DNA of 64,000 nucleotides from JAMXLG01 sp963818925 (lineage in GTDB: Bacteria > Vulcanimicrobiota > Vulcanimicrobiia > Vulcanimicrobiales > Vulcanimicrobiaceae): assembly GCA_963818925.1 (NCBI GenBank), contig CAWFTN010000001.1:2356001-2420000 (forward strand), written 5' to 3'. This document shows positions 49,580 to 58,076 of this stretch, one piece after another. Made by a program: the position numbers and the translations under genes. Position 1 is the first letter of the stretch. Every line of letters begins with the position of its first letter. Under the pieces are notes generated by a model that had not been told where the DNA came from, did no database searches, and saw only the letters and a program-made list of their open reading frames with translations.

Positions 49580-51601
49580 CTAAACGCCGACCTGCGGAGC
49601 TAGGCGATCGATATCGGCTCGAACCATCATCTCGACGAGCTGTTCGAACGTTACTTCCGGCACCCAGCCGAGTACGCGCTTTGCTTTCGACGGATCGCCG
49701 ATGAGCAGATCAACTTCAGCGGGTCGCATGAAGCGCGCATCCTGCACGACGTACGGTTCGTACGATCCCAAGCCGGCCGCTTCGAACGCGATGCGCACAA
49801 ACTCGCGAACGCTGTGCGTGCGTCCGTTCGCGATAACGTAATCGTCGGGCGTCGGGTGCTGCAGCATCATCCACATGGCGCGAACGTAATCGCCGGCAAA
49901 GCCCCAATCGCGCTGCGCATCGAGATTTCCGAGGCGCAGCTCTTTCGCAAGCCCGAGTTTGATACGCGCGACGGCGTCGGTAATCTTGCGCGTCACGAAT
50001 TCCTTGCCGCGCCGCGGCGAATTGTGTATAACGAACTCACCAACGCCGGCGTGGAAACGTTGTGTTTCGGTTGTTAGGTCGTATAACCAGCCCTCGAAGT
50101 GAGGTTGCTCCTCAATTCGCTTCACTTCACGCAGGTCACGACGAAGATGCGCGCCCTTGCCGCCTTGGGACTTAGGACTGCGCAGGTTTATCGAATAGAA
50201 AGGCCCGGGACGTTCACTGGGACCGGTATCTATGTTGAGGACTAATTCTTGGCCCAGCGCTTTCCGAGCCATCCACCATAGACCCATCGCAAGCACAGGC
50301 GAGTTAGTCTTGAAGTTTTTATAACGATATGTCCCATTGCCGGCCTTCAAACCATCGGTCGCATTATAGCCTTCCAAAAACGCTCGCCACACTGCGTCGC
50401 TTCCATTGAGAACGATTCGAGGCACACGTTTCATGCCGTCGCAGGTATAGCACTCGTCGTAAAGCCACTCGACGAAACGCGGCGCACCGTTTAGCGCCAG
50501 CGCGCCGACCGTTCGTCCTTCGACGAACCCCGATGATGTTGCGGAAAAGCTGGTGTAGCCAAGCGTCTGTCGCGCCCAAACTTCCGAGAAGAACTCGCGG
50601 AGGCAACTGTCCGAGTTAGTAAACTTGCCGTGGACGTGTCCATCGCTCATCGTCGCTGACCCATCCCCGACGAACGCACCTAACATCCAGGCGAACTCCA
50701 GTCCGGGGTTCGAAAAACACGGCGCATCGGGCAACGATGCACGAAGCATCTTGTCGCCTTCGCCAACGTGCTTAGCCGCGCGCTCTTCACCGTCGAGAAA
50801 CATGACGTGATCGCCGGTGAGCGTCACTGTTCCGCACCGTGCTTCAACTCGGCGGACGCTTTTGTTGTCCACCACCGGACGATGGCGATAGGCGGTGCCG
50901 CCAAGCACCTTTACGAAAGCCGAGCCGTCCCAGACCTCAAGATTGTCGAGCTCGAAGCGTTGAACGTTCGCCCCTTTCTGACGTACTTGCATAACGTCGG
51001 CGATTGGAACGACGTCGACGATGTCACCGCGCTTGATGATGACGGGCGTATTTGCCGGCACGGATTCGTGGTTGAACAGTATTCCGCTTACGGCAAACAT
51101 ATCGTACGACTCGCGGTAGTTCACGGTGATCCAGTGGCCGTACACCTTTGCGACGCCATACGGACTGCGTGGGTAGAACGGCGTCGTCTCTTTTTGCGGC
51201 ACTTCGGCCACCTTGCCGAACATCTCGGAGCTCGACGCCTGGTAAAAGCGAATTTTCGGATCGACCGCTCGGATCGCTTCGAGGACGCGGGTGACACCGA
51301 GCGCGGTGAACTCGCCGGTCAGAACCGGCTGCCCCCAAGACGTCGGCACGAACGACTGGGCGGCGAGGTTGTACACTTCGGTCGGACGGACGTCGTTGAT
51401 GATCGTCGAGATCGACGTTTGATCGAGAAGATCGCCTGAGACGAATTCGATGTCTTCGAAGATGTGTTGGATGCGTTCGTGGACGTCGGTCGACGTGCGG
51501 CGCGTCATGCCGACGACGCGATAGCCTTGGTCCAACAGCAATTCGGCAAGATACGATCCATCTTGCCCGGTGATCCCGGTGATGAGGGCGGTCTTCTTCA
51601 C
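49580..51601 (-). CDS. gmd: GDP-mannose 4,6-dehydratase precursor with an intein
   Basis: 673 residues as read; splicing would give a 325-residue enzyme, the normal Gmd length. N-extein (1-179): TALITGITGQDGSYLAELLL, SFVPTSWGQP, QASSSEMFGKVAEVPQKETT and SPYGVAKVYGHWI with the catalytic Ser/Tyr/Lys. It ends in GILFNHE; after the intein comes SPRRGKEFVTRKITDAVARI, so the extein junction is E/S in the strongly conserved FNHESPRRG. C-extein 528-673 has GNLDAQRDWGFAGDYVRAMW. It makes GDP-4-keto-6-deoxymannose for rhamnose/fucose-type sugars. Rmd follows after 4 bases. Confidence 0.96.
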   Translation of the reverse strand: MKKTALITGITGQDGSYLAELLLDQGYRVVGMTRRTSTDVHERIQHIFEDIEFVSGDLLDQTSISTIINDVRPTEVYNLAAQSFVPTSWGQPVLTGEFTALGVTRVLEAIRAVDPKIRFYQASSSEMFGKVAEVPQKETTPFYPRSPYGVAKVYGHWITVNYRESYDMFAVSGILFNHESVPANTPVIIKRGDIVDVVPIADVMQVRQKGANVQRFELDNLEVWDGSAFVKVLGGTAYRHRPVVDNKSVRRVEARCGTVTLTGDHVMFLDGEERAAKHVGEGDKMLRASLPDAPCFSNPGLEFAWMLGAFVGDGSATMSDGHVHGKFTNSDSCLREFFSEVWARQTLGYTSFSATSSGFVEGRTVGALALNGAPRFVEWLYDECYTCDGMKRVPRIVLNGSDAVWRAFLEGYNATDGLKAGNGTYRYKNFKTNSPVLAMGLWWMARKALGQELVLNIDTGPSERPGPFYSINLRSPKSQGGKGAHLRRDLREVKRIEEQPHFEGWLYDLTTETQRFHAGVGEFVIHNSPRRGKEFVTRKITDAVARIKLGLAKELRLGNLDAQRDWGFAGDYVRAMWMMLQHPTPDDYVIANGRTHSVREFVRIAFEAAGLGSYEPYVVQDARFMRPAEVDLLIGDPSKAKRVLGWVPEVTFEQLVEMMVRADIDRLAPQVGV
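50021..51064 (-). other. Gmd intein with LAGLIDADG endonuclease domain
   Basis: 348 residues (180-527 of the precursor) inserted before the Ser of FNHE/SPRRG. It begins SVPANTPVIIKRGDIVDVV, with Ser as the first nucleophile; block B has GTVTLTGDHVMFLDG (T-x-x-H); block F/G is EGWLYDLTTETQRFHAG ending GEFVIHN, followed by Ser+1. Two dodecapeptide motifs, WMLGAFVGDGS and FLEGYNATDG, mark a LAGLIDADG homing endonuclease between the splicing halves. All residues needed for splicing appear intact. Confidence 0.95.
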
Positions 51602-51613
51602 GGTGCTCCGAGT

Positions 51614-52288
51614 TTAGTTGAGGATTTGGATATTCGTACCTTGGTCATCGAAAATGAAGCGCGTTTCGTAGATCTCCGCGCCTTCGGGGCCGACGACTTT
51701 CGATTGAATCGTCAGACGATGAACCAACGCATTGTTGTGCCGCACGACGCCGGAGTAGAAATACTGGACGAGCGGCGTGACATTATCTTGGAGTGGCGCT
51801 AACCGCCGCCGTTCCACGAGCGCCAGCAGCAGACGATGCTGAAGTGCAACCGGCAGCAAGCGGCTTGCGTCGTCGGGCGTCATCCGCACCGTCACGAGCT
51901 CGTCTTGCGCCTTGTTCGCTTCCGCGACCGGCTTGTCGGTGGTGTAGCGGATAATCGCGTCCCAATCGTCGGCCGAGATGCCGGTGAAGCGCATGCCGTA
52001 ACGCCAGACCGATTTGCCTTGATGCGAGACGGTGTCTTGCCAGACGGCCTTCGCGCGCATACGCAGGACGCGCGTCTCAATCGTCGCGCGCACCTCGAAT
52101 TCGTCGCGGCCCACCGGCTCTTGCGTAAGTACGCATAAACCACCGCCGCTTATATCCAGCCCGATCGCGGGCTTTTGCGTCAGGCCTCCGTCGACCGATA
52201 CGGTCGCGCGGTACGGCTTTCGCTTTCGCGGATATTTGCGCCGGTTAGCGTCTTTGCCGGTGAACCAACCCAGAAGGTCGCTAAGCAC
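51614..52288 (-). CDS. PilZ-domain protein with C-terminal extension
   Basis: 224 residues. Residues about 16-125 form a PilZ domain (RRKYPRKRKPYRATV with R-x-x-x-R, then IGLDISGGGLCVL). The remaining 100 residues are helical then strand-like (LQHRLLLALVERRRLAPLQDN, VPLVQYF-like) and unassigned. A c-di-GMP-responsive protein is likely. It lies 12 bases upstream of gmd and 10 after kamE, so it could regulate surface polysaccharide enzymes. Confidence 0.82.
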   Translation of the reverse strand: MLSDLLGWFTGKDANRRKYPRKRKPYRATVSVDGGLTQKPAIGLDISGGGLCVLTQEPVGRDEFEVRATIETRVLRMRAKAVWQDTVSHQGKSVWRYGMRFTGISADDWDAIIRYTTDKPVAEANKAQDELVTVRMTPDDASRLLPVALQHRLLLALVERRRLAPLQDNVTPLVQYFYSGVVRHNNALVHRLTIQSKVVGPEGAEIYETRFIFDDQGTNIQILN

Positions 52289-52297
52289 GGTGCACCG

Positions 52298-53044
52298 TTA
52301 TTGGCTACCGGCCGTCACCCGTCCCGCAAGCGTCGTCGCCACAAATGCGGCAACTTCACTGGGGACTGTTCCGCGTCCGAAACCGGCATCGTAGCCGAGT
52401 TCGCTCGCCATCAAATTGGTGACGCGCGGTCCGCCGCAGATCAGAACCACCTTGTCGCGCAAACGCTCCGCTTCGAGCAGTTCCGCGAGCGCGGTGAAAT
52501 TCTTGATGTCGCTGCCTTTTTGTGTCACGACTTGCGAGGCAAGAAGTGCATCGACCGCGTGTTCTTTCGCGAACTTCACGAAGTCTTCGACGGCGATCTG
52601 ACTGCCGAGATTGAATGTCTCGAACGAATGGTAGCGTTCTAGGCCGTAGTCGCCTTTGTAACCCTTCATGTTCAGGATCGCGTCGATGCCGACCGTGTGC
52701 GCATCCGTACCGATGCACGCGCCCGCAATGCGAATCTTCCGCCCGATCTTCTCATGGACGAACGAATCGACTTCATCCATCGACATAGCGTGCGTTTTCG
52801 CCGACGGCGCCTTGATCGTCGAGAAGTCGATGCTTTGCGCCGTGCTGCCGTACAGGACGAAGAACGAGAACCCGTTCGCGATCTTGCGCCCCTCGACAAC
52901 TTGCGCGTCGGTGAAGCCCATCTTCGCCGCAAGCTGACGCGCAGCTTCGTCCGCCGCTTCGCTCCATTCCACCGGTAACGTGAACGACAACTGCACCTTA
53001 CCGTCGTTCATCGTATCGCCATACGGCTTCACCACACTACTCAT
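52298..53044 (-). CDS. kamE: Lysine 5,6-aminomutase, beta subunit
   Basis: 248 residues. B12-binding motif IGTDAHTVGIDAI (D-x-H-x-x-G) about residues 112-124, followed by the family string NMKGYKGDYGLERYHSFETFNLGSQ, in which the PLP-binding Lys lies; then QVVTQKGSDIKNFTALAEL and LICGGPRVTN. With KamD it moves the terminal amino group of D-lysine or beta-lysine from C6 to C5 by a radical mechanism using adenosylcobalamin and PLP. The ATG overlaps the kamD stop by 4 bases. Confidence 0.95.
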   Translation of the reverse strand: MSSVVKPYGDTMNDGKVQLSFTLPVEWSEAADEAARQLAAKMGFTDAQVVEGRKIANGFSFFVLYGSTAQSIDFSTIKAPSAKTHAMSMDEVDSFVHEKIGRKIRIAGACIGTDAHTVGIDAILNMKGYKGDYGLERYHSFETFNLGSQIAVEDFVKFAKEHAVDALLASQVVTQKGSDIKNFTALAELLEAERLRDKVVLICGGPRVTNLMASELGYDAGFGRGTVPSEVAAFVATTLAGRVTAGSQ

Positions 53045-54624
53045 GCCGTCACCACCGTGTCACCCAGAGCCTGTCGAAAGGCGGGCGCCTCCGACAACGC
53101 CTCTTCGAACGGATTCCAATAGCGATCGCTGCGTTCGAAGACGCCTTCAAATCCGCGCCCGCCGTCCGGCGAACGCGACACATCGGCGAAGACGGCGGCT
53201 TCGATCGCATTCATCAATCCCATGTCCGAGACGCGGTGCAGCAGGGACTCGCAATCGGAAAGTACCGCTTGCGCGCGCCGTTCGATGATCCCGTCCTCTT
53301 TGAACGTGATTTCGTCGCCGAAGTGGCGCGCGGTGTTCATAATGTAATTCGCATTTTCGATCGAAAGCGTGCGGTCGCCGAGGAACGGCGTGTGGATCGC
53401 CTCGGTCAACATGCCGCAGAGATGAATCGTCTGCTTCGTCATCACCGACGTGAGGTTGAACATTGCATCGATCAAGTGCCCTTTGAAGATGTCGCCCGTC
53501 ATATGCTTCGTCGGCGGCATGTACTTGAGCGGCGCCTTCGGGAAGATTTGACGCGCGAGTTGCGCTTGCGCGACCTGATACAAGAAGCCGTCTTGTAAAT
53601 CGGGACTGATCTCGTACGCATCGCCGAGGCCGATTTGTTCGTCCGGCATCCCGGCGCGATGCGCGAACTCTTCGTTGATGAACTGCGATGCGAGCACGGC
53701 CGGCGCTTGTTCCACGGCATCAGCCGTCGTGAGATAGTTGTCTTCGCCGGTGTTGATAATGATGCCGGAGTGCGCGTTCAACATGCGGCTGAAATGTTGA
53801 TCGATGAACGTCCGCTTCATGTTGATGTCACGAAAGAGAATGCCGTACATCGAATCATTGAGCAGCATGTCGAGCCGCTCCAGCGCCGCCATAGACGCGA
53901 TCTCAGGCATGCACAGACCGCTCGCGTAGTTGGTCAGCATTACGTAGCGTTCTTCGCGCTCCGCGACGCCGTCGAGCGCCTCGCGCATGATTTTAAAGTT
54001 TGCCTGCGTCGCATAGGTGCCGCCAAAGCCTTCCGTCGTCGGACCGAACGGCACGAAGTCTAACAGCGACTGTCCCGTCGAGCGAATGACGGCGATGATC
54101 TGCGCGCCGGCTTCGACCGCGGCGACGGCTGCGGTGCGGTCTTCATAAATATTGCCGCTCGCAACGATGACATAGAGCAATGGAGGGGGCAACTGCGGGA
54201 ATCGCGCCAACAAGGTTGTGCGCTCGGCGCGCCGTCCTCGAATCCGTTTCAATGCAGCGTCTACGTACGGCTCGAGTGCGCCACGCGCCGCCGCTTCCGG
54301 CACGTTGACGAAATCGCCGAACTGATGCGTGCCGGACGCAAGCGCCTCGCCCAAACTCCGCGGATCGAGGCCCGTCTCGGCCAACGCGCGACCGAATGCA
54401 ATCGCGATGCCGTGGCGGCGTTCTTCGGCGGTGAGCCCGTCGACGATCATATTGGGAACCGGAACCTCGTCCGCGCCGATGCCGTCGACGTCGAGTAAGC
54501 GGAGGACCGAGCGCTCGACGGCGACCGTCGAATGATCGGCGATGAACGAGCTAACCGGGTCGACGATGGAGGCAGCGAGTTCGCGGCACCGCTGCACGAT
54601 GGCCGAATCGAGACGGAGTTCCAT
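53041..54624 (-). CDS. kamD: Lysine 5,6-aminomutase, alpha subunit
   Basis: 527 residues, the normal alpha-subunit size. Family strings: IVIASGNIYEDRTAAVAAVEAGAQIIAVIRSTGQSLLD-like core (read as FPQLPPPLLYVIVASGNIYE then GAQIIAVIRSTGQSLLDFVP), INMKRTFIDQHFSRMLNAHSG, LKYMPPTKHMTGDIFKGHLI. Catalytic barrel partner of KamE; the first committed step of lysine fermentation by the 5,6-aminomutase route. The other pathway genes (kdd, kce, kal) are not in the window. Its last codons match an intergenic repeat (53059-53082). Confidence 0.95.
   Translation of the reverse strand: MELRLDSAIVQRCRELAASIVDPVSSFIADHSTVAVERSVLRLLDVDGIGADEVPVPNMIVDGLTAEERRHGIAIAFGRALAETGLDPRSLGEALASGTHQFGDFVNVPEAAARGALEPYVDAALKRIRGRRAERTTLLARFPQLPPPLLYVIVASGNIYEDRTAAVAAVEAGAQIIAVIRSTGQSLLDFVPFGPTTEGFGGTYATQANFKIMREALDGVAEREERYVMLTNYASGLCMPEIASMAALERLDMLLNDSMYGILFRDINMKRTFIDQHFSRMLNAHSGIIINTGEDNYLTTADAVEQAPAVLASQFINEEFAHRAGMPDEQIGLGDAYEISPDLQDGFLYQVAQAQLARQIFPKAPLKYMPPTKHMTGDIFKGHLIDAMFNLTSVMTKQTIHLCGMLTEAIHTPFLGDRTLSIENANYIMNTARHFGDEITFKEDGIIERRAQAVLSDCESLLHRVSDMGLMNAIEAAVFADVSRSPDGGRGFEGVFERSDRYWNPFEEALSEAPAFRQALGDTVVTA
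53059..53082. repeat. Short dispersed repeat inside the kamD 3' end
   Basis: TGTCACCCAGAGCCTGTCGAAAGG resembles TGTCATCCTGAGCCTGTCGAAGGA at 60721 (about 19 of 24 bases), a repeat unit common between bacterial genes. Here it encodes the last residues of KamD (FRQALGD on the minus strand). Confidence 0.55.
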
Positions 54625-54631
54625 AACCCGC

Positions 54632-55510
54632 CTATCTTAAGGGCGGTGAGCCGGTTTTCCTTAATAAGGCCTTGTCGCGCAAGTAGGCGGCAATACCGTC
54701 GCCCCATTTCGGCATGCGAATGCCGAGCCCGTCGAGCCGGGTGTTCGCGAGCGCCGAGTACGCCGGCCGGCGCGCCGCTGCTTTGTAGTCCCGGCCGCTG
54801 ATCGGTTCGATCGGGTGATCGATTCCCGCGAGTTCGAGCGTTCGTCGCGCGAAGTCATACCAGGACACCGGCCCGACGTTGCATGCGTGGTAGAGCCCAT
54901 AGCGCTTCGTGTCGACGAGCGGGCGCAGCGCCTCCGCAAGATGTCGCGCATAGGTGGGCGATGCGACGACGTCGTTTACGATGCGGATCGGTTCGCCCGC
55001 CCGCGCCTGAGTGATAACGCGGTCGATGAACGTCCCCTTTGACTGCGACGCGAACACGCCATAGACGCCGCACGTGCGTACGACGAACGCGTTCATCGCG
55101 CGGCGCAGGACGAGCGATTCGCCGGCGCGCTTCGAAGCTCCGTACGCCGAGATCGGACGGTCGCAATCGTCTTCCGTATACGGTTGATCCGTCTCGCCGT
55201 CGAACACGTAATCCGTACTGATCGTCAGAAAGACGATGCCCGCAGCGGCACACGCCTCTGCCCACTTATCTACGGCGATCGCATTGATCCGGAATGCCTC
55301 TGCCGACTCCCTCTCGCAGAGATCGACATTGAGAAACGCCGCGCAATTTACGACGATGTCAGGGCCAGTTTTATCGAGCCACGCCGTCGCTCGATCCCAT
55401 TCGCCGACGTCTAACTCGCGGTGTGAGGGCGCAACGATCGAATCGTTCGTCCAACGCGACGCGATCTCGCGCCCGAGTTGCCCCGAACCGCCGATAAGAA
55501 GTACGTTCAC
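54632..55510 (-). CDS. rmlD: dTDP-4-dehydrorhamnose reductase
   Basis: 292 residues from GTG 55510, whose GTGA overlaps the flippase stop; the frame stays open 370 bases further up but as noncoding sequence. NAD(P) motif VLLIGGSGQLGREIAS, STDYVFDGETDQPYTEDD, SAYGASKRAGESLV with Tyr/Lys, and YGLYHACNVGPVSWYDFAR. Last step of dTDP-L-rhamnose synthesis. Located 7 bases upstream of kamD. Confidence 0.94.
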   Translation of the reverse strand: MNVLLIGGSGQLGREIASRWTNDSIVAPSHRELDVGEWDRATAWLDKTGPDIVVNCAAFLNVDLCERESAEAFRINAIAVDKWAEACAAAGIVFLTISTDYVFDGETDQPYTEDDCDRPISAYGASKRAGESLVLRRAMNAFVVRTCGVYGVFASQSKGTFIDRVITQARAGEPIRIVNDVVASPTYARHLAEALRPLVDTKRYGLYHACNVGPVSWYDFARRTLELAGIDHPIEPISGRDYKAAARRPAYSALANTRLDGLGIRMPKWGDGIAAYLRDKALLRKTGSPPLR

Positions 55511-56778
55511 GTCGTCGAGCGGCGCCGCGCCTGCAGCGCGATTGGAATCGCCGTGGCGAGCACCATGACGACGTTGCCCAACATCAATTCGTAAACGACG
55601 CTCTGCATCGACGGATGGACGACGGCGATGAACGCAAGCGTCCCCAACGTCGTGATAAATAGCGGTGCTGCAAATCCAAGCCGATGCGTAGCGATCCCAT
55701 ACGAACATAACGTCGTCGTCATCGCAAGCAGCGCCATTGCCGATGCATACACCGGTAGGAGCGGCAGGGCCGCGTCGTAGTTCTTCCCTGCCAGCGCGTG
55801 GAGCAATGCGCCCCCCGCGACTTGGTATAAAACCACGCCGACCGCAGCAACTACTGCTACGAATCCAAGTGAAAGCCAAAGAGAACTACGGGTGCGTTCT
55901 CCCAACGCGTGCCGGTGCGTTGCCTGCGGAATCAGCACCGTCGGAATAAAGCCGACGAAGTAGAACAACACTTTGCCGCATAGCGAAGCGACGGAATACA
56001 ATCCGGCATCGTGCGCCGGAAAGAAATGCTTAACCAGGACGACATCACCAAATCCAATGAGCGTCATCGTGATCGTCAGGGAAACGGCGCCGCCACTCGT
56101 CGCAAGAATGCGCCTCGTATCGACGACGATGCGCGAGCCGCGAATGCGATAGTACCGCCGCGCGATCGGAGCAATGATAAGAACGGCGCCGACCGCCATT
56201 CCCATGAGAAATGCTCCCGCTCCGCCGATGACCGTCAAACCGCCGAGAGCCAGGAGCGCGATTCCGGCAACCTTTGTGATCCCTTCCCCTGCGAGCGAGA
56301 ACCCGTAGCTGGTATAGTCCTGAAGGCCTTGTCCGACCGCGCGCATCGTTCCGGAGAAAATGCCGATTGCCGACATCACACCGACAATGGGTAACTGCCA
56401 GGCAGGGAGATGAAGAAACGAGCCAAGAGGAATCGCGAGAAATACCGCAGCGGCGATATACACCGCGCCGCACACGACTGAGGCACGAACAATGAGGTCG
56501 ATCAAGCCACGGACGTGCGAATCGTCATGAAGCGCACGAAACTCGGCGGCATACTTTGCGATGACCGTTGTAAACGGCGCAAGCGGCATCCCCGCCAAGC
56601 TGTAAACGGAAATCAAGGCATAGAGAGCGCCGTAATCGCTAACGCCGAGCCGGCGACTCGCAATCGCATGAAAGAGAAAACCACCGATACTCAACAGCAT
56701 GCTCGCAGCGAATACGGTAGCACTCGCGTTGATGAACGAACGCGATATCAGTCTGCCGGCGGTTTCATTCGCTGCCAT
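55507..56778 (-). CDS. Wzx-type polysaccharide flippase (MOP superfamily)
   Basis: 423 residues from ATG 56778, chosen because family homology begins at RLISRSFINASATVFAASM; upstream codons to 56850 overlap the divergent rmlC region. About 12 hydrophobic helices. MLLSIGGFLFHAIASRRLGVSDYGALYALIS is the N-terminal repeat typical of O-antigen/oligosaccharide flippases (G-x-x-D-Y-G). It likely moves undecaprenyl-linked sugar units across the inner membrane. It is adjacent to rmlD and divergent from rmlC. Confidence 0.88.
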   Translation of the reverse strand: MAANETAGRLISRSFINASATVFAASMLLSIGGFLFHAIASRRLGVSDYGALYALISVYSLAGMPLAPFTTVIAKYAAEFRALHDDSHVRGLIDLIVRASVVCGAVYIAAAVFLAIPLGSFLHLPAWQLPIVGVMSAIGIFSGTMRAVGQGLQDYTSYGFSLAGEGITKVAGIALLALGGLTVIGGAGAFLMGMAVGAVLIIAPIARRYYRIRGSRIVVDTRRILATSGGAVSLTITMTLIGFGDVVLVKHFFPAHDAGLYSVASLCGKVLFYFVGFIPTVLIPQATHRHALGERTRSSLWLSLGFVAVVAAVGVVLYQVAGGALLHALAGKNYDAALPLLPVYASAMALLAMTTTLCSYGIATHRLGFAAPLFITTLGTLAFIAVVHPSMQSVVYELMLGNVVMVLATAIPIALQARRRSTT

Positions 56779-56852
56779 AGCACTGAAGAGTACGACGTCC
56801 CGTTCTATGCTTCCGGCATGTGGCTGTTTAACCGCGTCGAACGCTTGCACAC

Positions 56853-57389
56853 ATGAATGTGACGCCGCTGAATATCGCAGGCGCGATGATAATCACGCCT
56901 CGCGTTTTTGACGACGAGCGAGGGTATTTCAAGGAAACGTACAGCGCCTCTCGATATGCGGCTAACGGTATTTCCGTTCCATTCGTTCAGGACAACGTGT
57001 CGAAATCAAAACGGGGCACGCTGCGCGGACTGCATGGAGATCAACGGATGGCGAAGCTCGTGCAAGTGCTGGAAGGGTCGGCCTTCGATGTGCTCGTCGA
57101 CATCCGCAAGACGAGCGTAACGTTCGGGAAATGGACCGGCGTCGAACTTACCGCCGGCTCGCACCGGCAGGTTTACGTACCGGCCGGTTGCCTCCATGGC
57201 TTCCTAGCGCTCGAAGATGATACGCTGCTTTCCTATAAACAGACCGCCGAGTACGATCCGGTCTCGGAAATCGGCGTCGGGTGGAACGATCCGGATATCG
57301 GCATCGAATGGCCCCATATTGGGCTCGAGCCGCTGTTGAGTCCAAAGGATGCCGCTAACCCGACGTTGCGCGATCTCGGGTTGCTGTAA
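56853..57389 (+). CDS. rmlC: dTDP-4-dehydrorhamnose 3,5-epimerase
   Basis: 178 residues, cupin fold. IITPRVFDDERGYFKETYSA, the catalytic His region KRGTLRGLHGDQRMAKLVQVLEG, VLVDIRKTSVTFGKW, VYVPAGCLHGFLALEDDTLLSYK (His/Tyr/Asp). Epimerises C3 and C5 of the keto-sugar. Divergent from the flippase gene with 74 bases between the two starts; separated from rmlA/rmlB by the sigma-factor block. Confidence 0.94.
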   Translation: MNVTPLNIAGAMIITPRVFDDERGYFKETYSASRYAANGISVPFVQDNVSKSKRGTLRGLHGDQRMAKLVQVLEGSAFDVLVDIRKTSVTFGKWTGVELTAGSHRQVYVPAGCLHGFLALEDDTLLSYKQTAEYDPVSEIGVGWNDPDIGIEWPHIGLEPLLSPKDAANPTLRDLGLL

Positions 57390-57449
57390 CAAAAGCGGAT
57401 ACCGTTAGTACCACGTGCCAGAGGGACACGAGAAACGAGAGGGATCGCC

Positions 57450-58076
57450 ATCGAGGCTCAGAGCGACGAAGCTCTAGTCCGGCGCATCCGGGACGGCGAG
57501 ACCGAAGTTTTCGCCGAGCTGGTGGACCGGTACAAACGCGGCATCGCAAATTTCATCGGAGCAAGCGTTCGAAGCTCGGCCGATGTGTCGGACCTCTCGC
57601 AGGAGACGTTCTTGCGGGCGTACGCGCACTTGGGCACGTTCAACCCGCAACTCGGTAGATTCTCAACGTGGATCTACCAAATCGCGCGTAACGTGGTTCG
57701 CACGCACCTGGGTAAGTCGCTACGGCGGCCTCCGACCCAGGAGCTGCCCGAGGAACAAACGCTCGAGAACGCACTCCCGGATCCCGCTGAAGAATCGGAT
57801 CCCGCCGGTGGGATCCTGCGCCGCGAGGCCGAGCGCGAACTGCGCGAAGCGCTCGCGGAACTTCCGGAACGGACGAGGACGGTCTTGGCACTTCGATACT
57901 TCGACAACATGGAATACCACACGATCGCGAGCACGCTCGGGCTCTCGCTGGGCAACGTCAAGACCTTGATTCATCGCGGCAAAATCGCACTCGCGAAGAA
58001 GATGCAAGAGCGCGAAGAGCGCGCTCGAGCAACGGTCAAAGAGCGGGGAGGTCATCGTGCGCTGCTCCTCGTGTGA
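57450..58076 (+). CDS. ECF sigma factor, apparently starting at an AUC codon
   Basis: 208 residues if started at ATC 57450. Region 2 (DEALVRRIRDGETEVFAELVDRYK, LSQETFLRAYAHLGTFNPQLGRFSTWIYQIARNVVRTHL) and region 4 (LRREAERELREALAELPERTRTVLALRYFDNMEYHTIASTLGLSLGNVKTLIHRGKIAL) are complete. No ATG, GTG or TTG occurs in frame between the rmlC stop and GTG 57522, which would cut off the first part of region 2. GAGAGGG stands exactly 6 bases before ATC 57450. The zinc anti-sigma gene overlaps its 3' end. Confidence 0.85.
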   Translation: MEAQSDEALVRRIRDGETEVFAELVDRYKRGIANFIGASVRSSADVSDLSQETFLRAYAHLGTFNPQLGRFSTWIYQIARNVVRTHLGKSLRRPPTQELPEEQTLENALPDPAEESDPAGGILRREAERELREALAELPERTRTVLALRYFDNMEYHTIASTLGLSLGNVKTLIHRGKIALAKKMQEREERARATVKERGGHRALLLV

